Shown here piece by piece: positions 1 to 6,282 of a stretch of DNA of 6,282 nt (within the stretch, counting starts at the first letter, position 1; each line of letters begins with the position of its first letter). The stretch lies in contig CALCNS010000199.1 of NCBI GenBank assembly GCA_937897315.1, positions 1-6,282 of the forward strand, in the 5' to 3' direction. A model generated the notes under the pieces. It was not told the DNA's origin. It was given only the letters and a program-made list of their open reading frames with translations, and did no database searches. The stretch is from an uncultured Bacillota bacterium (GTDB lineage Bacteria; Bacillota; JAAYKD01). The position numbers were made by a program, and so were the translations under genes.

Positions 1-1741
1 GTAATTCTTTCAGAATATCACCATGGTGGCGAGATAATTTAGCATCCTTACGATTTGCTAACCAAGCTTGCATGGCTTCTTTTACATTTTCAGCTATGGG
101 CATTGCCATGGCCTTTTCCACCAGCTCGGCTAGTGCATCACGACGTTGTATGTAAGCGATTGCCATGCCATAACCATACCCGGCGTTATCTTCAAACAAG
201 GAGTTCGCCCAAGCAGGACCTTGACCCAAGCAATTGGTCGTATAAGGATTGGAAGGTGCGCTACCGCCATAGATGGAAGAGCACCCGGTGGCATTGGCAA
301 CTACCATACGATCACCAAAGAGTTGAGTAATGACTTTAATATACGGAGTTTCACCACAACCAGCACAAGCACCAGAGAATTCAAACAACGAGTGTGTAAA
401 CTGGCTGCCCTTCACGGTATTCTTGTTAAAGTTATTCTCGCACTGTGGCAAGGAAGAAACAAAGTTATAATTGGCTACTTCAGCATCATGAACTTCATCG
501 AGGCGTTTCATGTATAGGGCTTTGCCTTTGGCCGGACAGACTTGCTCACAGTTTCCACAACCGGTGCAATCTAACGGAGAAGCTTGAATGATAAACTGCT
601 TTCCGGCAGCCTCTTTACCAATGGCTGCTTTATACTGCAATGACTCTGGTTTTTCGGTTAGGTCCGATTCGTCCACTAAGTAAGGACGAATAACAGCATG
701 AGGACATACGAACGCACATTGATTGCATTGAATGCACTTGGCTGCATCCCAAACAGGAATATCTACTGCAATACCGCGTTTCTCATATTTAGTAGTACCC
801 ATGGGGAAACTACCATCGGTGGTGAATTTGCTTACCGGCAAATCATCCCCTTTTAAGGCTGCCATAGGACGGGCTACCTCACTGACGAATGTTGGAACAT
901 TTTGCGTAGGTTGGTCTACATCATTTGCAGATGCCCAATGAGCGGGAACCGGAATCTCTCGTAATCCGGAAATGGACTGATCGATGGCAGCGAAGTTCAT
1001 CTTTACAACTTCTTCTCCGCGCTTTCCATAAGACTTGACTACCGCTTGTTTGATGTAATCAATGGCTTGTTCAGATGGAATGACATTAGCTATATGGAAG
1101 AAGCAGGATTGCATGATGACGTTAATGCGACCGCCCATACCGGTTTCACGCGCGATGTCAATCGCATCCACGTTATAAAAACGAGCTTTCTTTTGAGCTA
1201 AGGATCTCTTCATGAAAGCGGGTAGTTTCTCTTCCATGTCTGCTGCTGTCCAAGGAGAATTAAGCAGGAAAATCCCACCTTCTTTTAAATACCCGGCCAT
1301 ATCGTATTTATCTACGAAAGAAGGATTATGGCAAGCTATGAATTCTGCTTCTTCAACCAAATAGGGAGATTGAATAGGTTTCTTTCCAAAGCGTAAATGC
1401 GAAGTGGTGATTCCACCGGATTTCTTGGAGTCGTATACAAAATATCCCTGGGCAAACAAATCCGTATGGTCGCCAATGATCTTAATGGAGTTTTTGTTAG
1501 CACCCACTGTACCATCGGAACCTAATCCATAAAACATACAACTATAGGACCCTTCCGGTAACGTGTTAATACGGGTAGCAATGGGCAAACTGGTATGTGA
1601 TACATCGTCGGTAATGCCTACGGTAAAACCATTTTTGGGTTGATCCGCTTTCAAATTCTGGAAAACAGCATACACCATGGAAGGTGTGAACTCTTTGGAC
1701 CCTAACCCATAACGTCCACCAACAATGATCGGTTGTTTTTC
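1..1741 (-). pseudogene. nifJ: nifJ downstream part: PFOR domains III to VI after an in-frame stop, 3' end outside window
   Basis: This is the continuation of the pyruvate:ferredoxin oxidoreductase reading frame after the TAA at 1742-1744. I translated it codon by codon: the same frame is open for 580 codons to the left edge, with no stop and no frameshift. Numbering the whole gene as one protein, it shows the GGRYGLGSKEFTP linker, a gamma-type domain (FYGLGSDGTVGANK), the EKR segment, and two 4Fe-4S ferredoxin motifs (C687, C690, C693, C697 and C743, C746, C749, C753). It also has the cysteines of the proximal cluster (C810 and C813 in GACAGCGE, C838 in TGCSSIYGG) and the start of the thiamine-diphosphate domain (APSNPYTTN). 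The visible gene is 931 codons against roughly 1,170-1,180 for the family, so about 240 residues, including the GDGW region, lie beyond the window. The first in-frame ATG after the stop (1676-1678) has no convincing ribosome-binding site. I type this part as a pseudogene because of the stop; a sequencing error would make it simply the rest of an intact gene. Confidence 0.9.
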
Positions 1742-2861
<1,120 letters not shown>

Positions 2862-2874
2862 TCATACACATCAT

Positions 2875-2903
2875 ACTGTATGCTGTTTTGGGTTAAATGT
2901 CAA
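2875..2903 (-). promoter_or_regulatory. Probable sigma-A-type promoter of nifJ
   Basis: A perfect consensus -35 box, TTGACA (2898-2903), is followed after exactly 17 bases by TACAGT (2875-2880), which matches four of six positions of TATAAT. The predicted start near 2868 gives a leader of about 73 bases before the nifJ ATG. A second TTGACA lies 13 bases further upstream (2911-2916) but has no suitable -10 partner. The rest of the 206-base gap between the methyltransferase stop and nifJ holds no gene and no convincing terminator. Confidence 0.65.
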
Positions 2904-3000
2904 GTGGTAGTGTCAAAAACATCCTTAGTTATACTTATTGTTCCACGTTAAGATTCAACTTATGCAGAAACGGCATAAAAACAAATCTATTTTATACAAT

Positions 3001-3813
3001 CTATTCTCGGATCGTTCCGATGGCATAGGACAACAAAGTAGCTGCTGCTGCGACGTTTAGACTTTCCACCATTTTGGCCATAGGAATTCGACAGAAGCTG
3101 TTGCATAATTGTTGAACTTCTTCGGCCAATCCTACACTCTCATTTCCTAACACATAAATGGCTTTCTTGCCAGGTTTATGGTCCAATAAATTGAGTGCAT
3201 TTTGATCTCCACTCAGACCTATGATTTGAAATCCAGATGACTTAGCAAGCTCAAGCGCGCCTGCTAACTCAGGACACCGGTACAACTTCATACCAAATAC
3301 GGTACCAGCTGAAGCTTTGATCAGAAGCGGTTGGTTCATGGCAGGAACACCTTTGTCCGGGATAAGAATTCCATCCACACCGGCTGCCGCTGCTGAACGA
3401 ATGATCATACCAACATTGACCGGATTGGTTACACCATCGAGAGCGATTAACCGGCCAGTGGAGGCAGCGGACTGGAGCCAACTATTCCAATCGGTTTCTA
3501 TATTTCCTACTACATCGGCAACGATACCCTGGTCTTCATCCTTGTTTCTAGAAATTCGTGTCAATTGTTCTCGTGTCATTTCTTTGACTTGAATGTTTCG
3601 CTTCTGTGCCGTCTGCACGATTTTTCGAATGGCTTCCGATCTGTTATCACGGTCAACAAGGATTCGTTCAATCGTCCACTCGCGATGTACATGCAAAAGA
3701 TCGGATACTGCATTTTTCCCATAGACGGTAATCATGCGCTCAAAATGCTTCTTTTTAGCTAAATATTCGGGTGAATCCATCTCTGGAACATTTCTCTGTT
3801 TTACTTCTTTCAT
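3001..3813 (-). CDS. TrmH/SpoU-family RNA 2'-O-methyltransferase (RlmB-like)
   Basis: The 270-residue protein is a SPOUT-class enzyme expected to move a methyl group from S-adenosylmethionine to a ribose 2'-OH in rRNA or tRNA. Residues about 27-103 form the substrate-binding domain (ITVYGKNAVSDLL to DQGIVADV). The trefoil-knot catalytic domain follows with all three SpoU motifs: motif 1 TNPVNVGMIIRSA (129-141, with N130 and R139), motif 2 VLGNESVGL (221-229, with N224 and E225) and motif 3 IPMAKMVESLNVAAAA (243-258, with S251, L252 and N253). The length is slightly above the roughly 250 residues usual for RlmB or YsgA-type members. I chose the ATG at 3811-3813 because AAAGGAGG lies 4 bases before it. 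The frame is open upstream to an ATG at 4014, but that part overlaps the anti-sigma gene and shows no family similarity. It follows a terminator closely, so its transcription is unclear. The target nucleotide cannot be read from the sequence, so I give no gene symbol. Confidence 0.93.
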   Translation of the reverse strand: MKEVKQRNVPEMDSPEYLAKKKHFERMITVYGKNAVSDLLHVHREWTIERILVDRDNRSEAIRKIVQTAQKRNIQVKEMTREQLTRISRNKDEDQGIVADVVGNIETDWNSWLQSAASTGRLIALDGVTNPVNVGMIIRSAAAAGVDGILIPDKGVPAMNQPLLIKASAGTVFGMKLYRCPELAGALELAKSSGFQIIGLSGDQNALNLLDHKPGKKAIYVLGNESVGLAEEVQQLCNSFCRIPMAKMVESLNVAAAATLLSYAIGTIRE

Positions 3814-3815
3814 AG

Positions 3816-3847
3816 TTCCTCCTTTATATTGGAAAAAAGGACAGGAA
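3816..3847 (-). promoter_or_regulatory. Ribosome-binding site of the methyltransferase, with a possible SD-masking hairpin
   Basis: AAAGGAGG (3818-3825) fixes the methyltransferase start at 3813. In the transcript, TCCTTT (3836-3841) can pair with AAAGGA (3820-3825), and TTCC (3844-3847) with GGAA (3816-3819). Together these give ten base pairs with a 2-base TG bulge and a 10-base loop, covering the whole Shine-Dalgarno sequence. The upstream strand of this hairpin is the 3' arm of the preceding terminator, so the two structures exclude each other. The pairing is seen by eye. T-rich tracts pair easily with purine-rich SD sequences, so it may be chance. Confidence 0.35.
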
Positions 3848-3861
3848 TTCTTTCCTGTCCT
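3832..3861 (-). terminator. Rho-independent terminator after the anti-sigma gene
   Basis: On the minus strand AGGACAGGAA and TTCCTGTCCT form a perfect 10-base-pair stem around the tetraloop AGAA. It is followed directly by T residues; the run is six T, the first of which is in the stem. The 5' arm begins inside the anti-sigma stop codon TAG. It should end transcripts of the sigma/anti-sigma unit, with the next gene starting only about 20 bases later. Confidence 0.88.
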
Positions 3862-4663
3862 AAGGTTCGCTTGGTTGCAAACGAATCGATAAGCGATACT
3901 TTTGAGAAGCTTGCAACACTTGAGATTGTTCCGGAATTTTATCTTCCGGTTCCACCTCTTCTTGAAGCAAGAAAGCATTCTCTGGTATAAGAACTTCTTT
4001 ATAATATTCGACAATCACCTTGCCTGTTCCTTCAACAATGTAAATAGGATTGTCTTCCTCTCCTTCAGTAGTCCATGGGACTTCTTTTTCTGTAAAATAG
4101 GTCACCCATTCTTGCCACTGTTCTGTTGTCATCTCCAACTCAATAAAGATGGGTTCCTCCGATACAGCTCCTGAGACCGGTGCAGTCATCATCATAGTCG
4201 GTGGTTCAATGGCTTTGTTCATTTGAGGGCCATCATGACGGAGTGTAGTATCTTCAGAAAGGCTTAGATTCTCAACGGTTTGTGCTGGATTTCTTTTAGG
4301 TAATTGAGTAGCAACCGTTAACACTATCAGCAATGAGGCTGTAGCCACCGCCAAACCCTGCTTCCAACGTAAAGTTTGAAACCAAGCATGAACTTTATCT
4401 AGAAAGGAATGTAGCCCAGACTCGGAAACGGTTTCGGTTTCTTCTTGTATGTCCCGAATCTTCAACATAATATTCTGATGCAGATTGACAGGAATTTCTG
4501 TTGTATTCAGTTCTTGCCAAATCTCTCTTTGAGATTGATACCAGAGTAATTCCGACTTGCAATGAGGGCAGGTATCCAGATGGTTGCGAAGGTCTGTCGG
4601 AAGATGAGGATCCATCTTTCGCTCGACGTCTCGAAGGAGTTCTATACATTGATTACATTCCAT
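3860..4663 (-). CDS. Membrane-anchored zinc-finger anti-sigma factor, partner of the ECF sigma factor
   Basis: The 267-residue protein most likely holds the neighbouring ECF sigma factor inactive at the membrane. The N-terminal domain is of the ZAS (zf-HC2) type: MECNQCIELL, then H28, C32 and C35 in HLDTCPHC, the HxxxCxxC zinc signature. One membrane segment lies at about 103-121 (GLAVATASLLIVLTVATQL), with positive residues on both sides. Residues about 122-267 would be outside the membrane. They contain a low-complexity stretch with PPTMMMTAP, then an acidic domain (about 168-250) rich in alternating hydrophobic, strand-like segments, which I do not recognise. I chose the ATG at 4661-4663 because AAAGGGGG (4672-4679) stands 8 bases before it and the zinc domain normally begins here. 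An ATG at 4706-4708 would add 15 residues but has no such support. The start overlaps the end of the sigma gene by 11 bases, which implies translational coupling and matched amounts. The stop codon lies in the terminator. Confidence 0.92.
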   Translation of the reverse strand: MECNQCIELLRDVERKMDPHLPTDLRNHLDTCPHCKSELLWYQSQREIWQELNTTEIPVNLHQNIMLKIRDIQEETETVSESGLHSFLDKVHAWFQTLRWKQGLAVATASLLIVLTVATQLPKRNPAQTVENLSLSEDTTLRHDGPQMNKAIEPPTMMMTAPVSGAVSEEPIFIELEMTTEQWQEWVTYFTEKEVPWTTEGEEDNPIYIVEGTGKVIVEYYKEVLIPENAFLLQEEVEPEDKIPEQSQVLQASQKYRLSIRLQPSEP

Positions 4664-5285
4664 CTCCGCTACCCCCTTTCTGATTGGTATGACGAAGATA
4701 CCCTTCAAAAAGTTCCCTGCGATCTAGAATGATTTGCTTCAAGGCATTTCTGGCTCGATGCAGCCTAGATTTTACGGTTCCTAGCTGACAGTCAAGCAGC
4801 TCCGCGATTTCTTCATAACTATGGTTCTCTATATCATACAAGTAAAGCACTTCTCGGTGATCGGGCCTCAGTAACCACATAGCCTGGCGCATTAATTCCT
4901 GTAACTCCTTACGTTCGAATAATTCCTCTGGCCATGGCGTAAGGTCCGCCTGATCTTTCGCATCACTATCGTCATCCTCTTTTTGAATCAGTATATGCTT
5001 ATCTTCCCTTTGCCTTTTTCGCAAATAATCATAGGAAACATTGGTCGCTAAACGATAAAACCAAGTGTTGAATGAAGACTCTTTTCGGAAAGAGGATAGA
5101 TTACGGTACAGTTTTATAAATATTTCTTGACTCATTTCTAAAGCATCATTTGGATTTCCACTGAGTCGATAAGCCAACAAATAGGCTTTCTTTTCATACA
5201 TTTGAACCAAGCTCTCGAATGCTTCTGGTTTCTTAAGTAATGCTTGCTCAATGAGAGCCAAAATCTGTTTTTCCTCCAAGTCCAT
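4653..5285 (-). CDS. ECF-type RNA polymerase sigma factor
   Basis: This 210-residue sigma-70 family protein has only regions 2 and 4, as extracytoplasmic-function sigma factors do, and directs RNA polymerase to stress-responsive promoters. Region 2 spans about 22-93, with DALEMSQEIFIKLYRNL (47-63, core binding) and the -10 recognition helix TWFYRLATNVSYDYLRKRQR (74-93). An acidic linker follows (EDDDSDAKDQ). Region 4 spans about 125-183, with the helix-turn-helix SYEEIAELLDCQLGTVKSR (156-174). The track through regions 2 and 4 is complete and of usual length. I place the start at the ATG at 5283-5285: AAGGAGG (5296-5302) stands 10 bases upstream, and the encoded MDLEEKQILALIEQA is a normal beginning. 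The frame is open to an ATG at 5322-5324, but that one has no ribosome-binding site. The last codons (KGGSGDGM) also carry the anti-sigma ribosome-binding site. The regulon is unknown, and I see no ECF-type promoter directly upstream. Confidence 0.95.
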   Translation of the reverse strand: MDLEEKQILALIEQALLKKPEAFESLVQMYEKKAYLLAYRLSGNPNDALEMSQEIFIKLYRNLSSFRKESSFNTWFYRLATNVSYDYLRKRQREDKHILIQKEDDDSDAKDQADLTPWPEELFERKELQELMRQAMWLLRPDHREVLYLYDIENHSYEEIAELLDCQLGTVKSRLHRARNALKQIILDRRELFEGYLRHTNQKGGSGDGM

Positions 5286-5295
5286 GAGACCGTAA

Positions 5296-5302
5296 CCTCC
5301 TT
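5296..5302 (-). promoter_or_regulatory. Ribosome-binding site that fixes the sigma factor start
   Basis: AAGGAGG, within the longer match GGAAGGAGGT, is complementary to the 16S rRNA 3' end and lies 10 bases before the ATG at 5285. It lies downstream of the alternative ATGs at 5324 and 5306, so it supports the shorter 210-residue sigma factor. Confidence 0.85.
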
Positions 5303-5309
5303 CCATGAG

Positions 5310-5323
5310 TGAATCTCGATTCA
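5310..5323 (-). repeat. Short inverted repeat between the ABC-F and sigma genes
   Basis: TGAATCGAGATTCA is a perfect 14-base palindrome-like repeat (TGAATC, GA, GATTCA). It covers the transcription start predicted from the weak promoter next to it and the unused ATG at 5324. It could be an operator. With only two central bases and no T-run it is a poor terminator, so there is no clear transcription stop between the ABC-F gene and the sigma gene. Confidence 0.3.
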
Positions 5324-5324
5324 T

Positions 5325-5353
5325 AGAATATCACGTAGGATTATTTCCTGCAA
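5325..5353 (-). promoter_or_regulatory. Weak candidate promoter for the sigma/anti-sigma unit
   Basis: TATTCT (5325-5330) matches four of six -10 positions and is preceded by TGA, giving an extended -10 (TGn). A poor -35, TTGCAG (5348-5353), lies 17 bases upstream. The site overlaps the end of the ABC-F gene, and the predicted start would give a leader of about 33 bases with the ribosome-binding site in it. The match is modest; transcription from the ABC-F promoter outside the window is an equally good explanation. Confidence 0.3.
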
Positions 5354-6282
5354 GAGCTGTTTGACAGGCTTGCAAGGATAGAACTTTGGTGGCAACATTC
5401 TCTACAAAAGACTCATCGTGTTCCACAAAAAGAATGGTTGGGCGAACCTTTAGCAATAATTCTTCTATTTGCATTCGCGAAAAGACATCCAGATAATTCA
5501 ATGGTTCGTCCCAAATGTATAAATGTGCTTGCTCACAAAGGCTCATGGCTAACCACAGCTTTTTTCTCTGCCCAAAGCTGTATTCTTCTAAATTACGATC
5601 GAATTGACTCCGTTCAAAACCCATTTTTCTAAGGATGGTCTTCACCAACGTTTCATCTACCGCTTTATTCTCAATGAAATGACGTAATAACCCCTTAACA
5701 GCGGTTGGGTTCTGGGGAACATAACTAATTTTTATTTGGCTACCGAGAAAAGAGAACCCTTGAGAAGCAATTTCTTCGCCAATGAGCCATCGAATGAACG
5801 TGCTTTTCCCGCTTCCATTCTTCCCGACTAGAGCAACACGGTCCCCACGTCGAAGAGTGAAATGAATGGCATCAAATATCTGTCTGTTTTGATGCTTTAA
5901 TGAAAAGTCCCTAACATCCACTAAAACTTCCTTCGTGTATGGAACGGGAAAGATCTTCAAGCTTTCGTTTGATTCTACATCTTTAAGGAGCTTCTCTTTT
6001 TCTATGGCTGACCGTTCCATGCGTTTTTCTGTGTTCTTTGATTTCCTCATCATTTTGGCTGCTTTGTGTCCTATGTATCCTCGATCTACTCCTCTTTCCC
6101 CAAACTTAGTGCTCTCCACTCGATCAGACCATTGAGCTGTTCTTCTTGCAGACTCACGCAATTCTCGGATTTCACTTCTGAGTTTTTGGTTCTCTTCGAT
6201 TTCGTACTGATCTTTACGTTCTTTATTCGCCCACCAGGAAGAGAACGTTCCTTTCTGAATTTCGATCGTGCTTCGATTCAAT
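5331..6282 (-). CDS. ABC-F ribosome-protection-type ATPase (Lsa/Vga/CplR-like), 5' end outside window
   Basis: ABC-F proteins of this type bind the ribosomal E site and release lincosamides, streptogramin A and pleuromutilins. They are soluble and have no membrane segments. The visible 317 codons hold the charged interdomain linker (about 27-105), including the conserved RGYIGHKAAKMMRKSKN region typical of the Lsa/Vga/CplR group. They also hold the complete second ATPase domain: Walker A GKNGSGKST (153-161), Q-loop SYVPQN, signature YSFGQRKK (234-241), Walker B LYIWDEP (254-260) and the H-loop H288 in VEHD. The LYIWDEPLNYLDVFSRMQIEELL segment is particularly characteristic. The signature has Phe where LSGGQ has its first Gly. 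The first ATPase domain, about 170-180 residues, must lie beyond the right edge. A TTG at 6279-6281 could be read as a start but falls inside a conserved stretch (IEIQKGTFSSWWANK). The family is certain; resistance as the function is likely but inferred. The sigma gene follows 45 bases downstream. Confidence 0.93.
   Translation of the reverse strand, partial: LNRSTIEIQKGTFSSWWANKERKDQYEIEENQKLRSEIRELRESARRTAQWSDRVESTKFGERGVDRGYIGHKAAKMMRKSKNTEKRMERSAIEKEKLLKDVESNESLKIFPVPYTKEVLVDVRDFSLKHQNRQIFDAIHFTLRRGDRVALVGKNGSGKSTFIRWLIGEEIASQGFSFLGSQIKISYVPQNPTAVKGLLRHFIENKAVDETLVKTILRKMGFERSQFDRNLEEYSFGQRKKLWLAMSLCEQAHLYIWDEPLNYLDVFSRMQIEELLLKVRPTILFVEHDESFVENVATKVLSLQACQTALAGNNPT

Noticed and set aside
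55..941. Plus-strand open frames at 55-330, 146-517 and 732-941
   Set aside because: They lie opposite the nifJ frame, which encodes clear PFOR sequence through the whole stretch; their translations resemble no family and have no ribosome-binding sites.
2960..2978. Hairpin TTATGC/GCATAA after the methyltransferase as a terminator
   Set aside because: The stem is 6 pairs, AT-rich, and has no T-run after it on the minus strand, nor on the plus strand.
3814..4014. A 67-residue N-terminal extension of the methyltransferase
   Set aside because: It is read out of frame across the end of the anti-sigma gene and the terminator. The strong AAAGGAGG lies just before the ATG at 3813, and SpoU-family similarity starts only after it.
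4664..4708. Longer anti-sigma start at 4708 (15 extra residues)
   Set aside because: The zinc-binding domain normally begins right at MECNQC, and AAAGGGGG is placed for the ATG at 4663.
5286..5324. Longer sigma factor start at 5324 (13 extra residues)
   Set aside because: There is no ribosome-binding site before that ATG, whereas AAGGAGG precedes the ATG at 5285. The extra codons encode the ribosome-binding site itself.
6279..6281. TTG at the right edge as the start of the ABC-F gene
   Set aside because: The sequence there is already the conserved end of the first ATPase domain (IEIQKGTFSSWW), and ABC-F proteins have two ATPase domains; the gene is cut by the window.

Overview
The window looks like a chromosomal segment of a Bacillota (Firmicutes) bacterium with at least partly anaerobic metabolism. 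This rests on a fused pyruvate:ferredoxin oxidoreductase, a strong AGGAGG-type ribosome-binding site before each gene whose start is visible, an ECF sigma factor paired with a zinc-binding membrane anti-sigma factor, and a Lsa/Vga/CplR-type ABC-F protein. I cannot name a species from the sequence. All five genes are on the minus strand, so transcription runs from high to low coordinates.

In transcription order: (1) the C-terminal two thirds of an ABC-F ribosome-protection-type ATPase (5331-6282), whose 5' end lies outside the window; (2) an ECF sigma factor (4653-5285), 45 bases downstream; (3) its probable anti-sigma factor (3860-4663), overlapping the sigma gene by 11 bases; (4) a rho-independent terminator sitting on the anti-sigma stop codon; (5) a TrmH/SpoU-family RNA 2'-O-methyltransferase (3001-3813), starting only about 20 bases after the terminator T-run; (6) a 206-base intergenic region with a good sigma-A-type promoter; (7) nifJ (2794 down to the left edge), which runs out of the window about 240 residues short of the usual family length.

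The sigma and anti-sigma genes form a clear membrane-signal regulatory pair, possibly co-transcribed with the antibiotic-resistance-type ABC-F gene. PFOR is a central carbon enzyme (pyruvate to acetyl-CoA with reduction of ferredoxin) with its own promoter. The methyltransferase is an RNA modification housekeeping-type gene.

The most notable anomaly is in nifJ. It is broken by one in-frame TAA at 1742-1744, yet the same frame stays open for the following 580 codons with every visible cofactor-binding residue intact. The break falls close to the junction between the parts equivalent to the alpha and gamma subunits of multi-subunit enzymes. Also worth attention are the terminator before the methyltransferase, whose 3' arm can alternatively pair with that gene's Shine-Dalgarno sequence, and the unrecognised acidic extracytoplasmic domain of the anti-sigma factor. 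I found no RNA genes, CRISPR arrays, insertion sequences or other mobile elements, and no clearly new multi-gene system.
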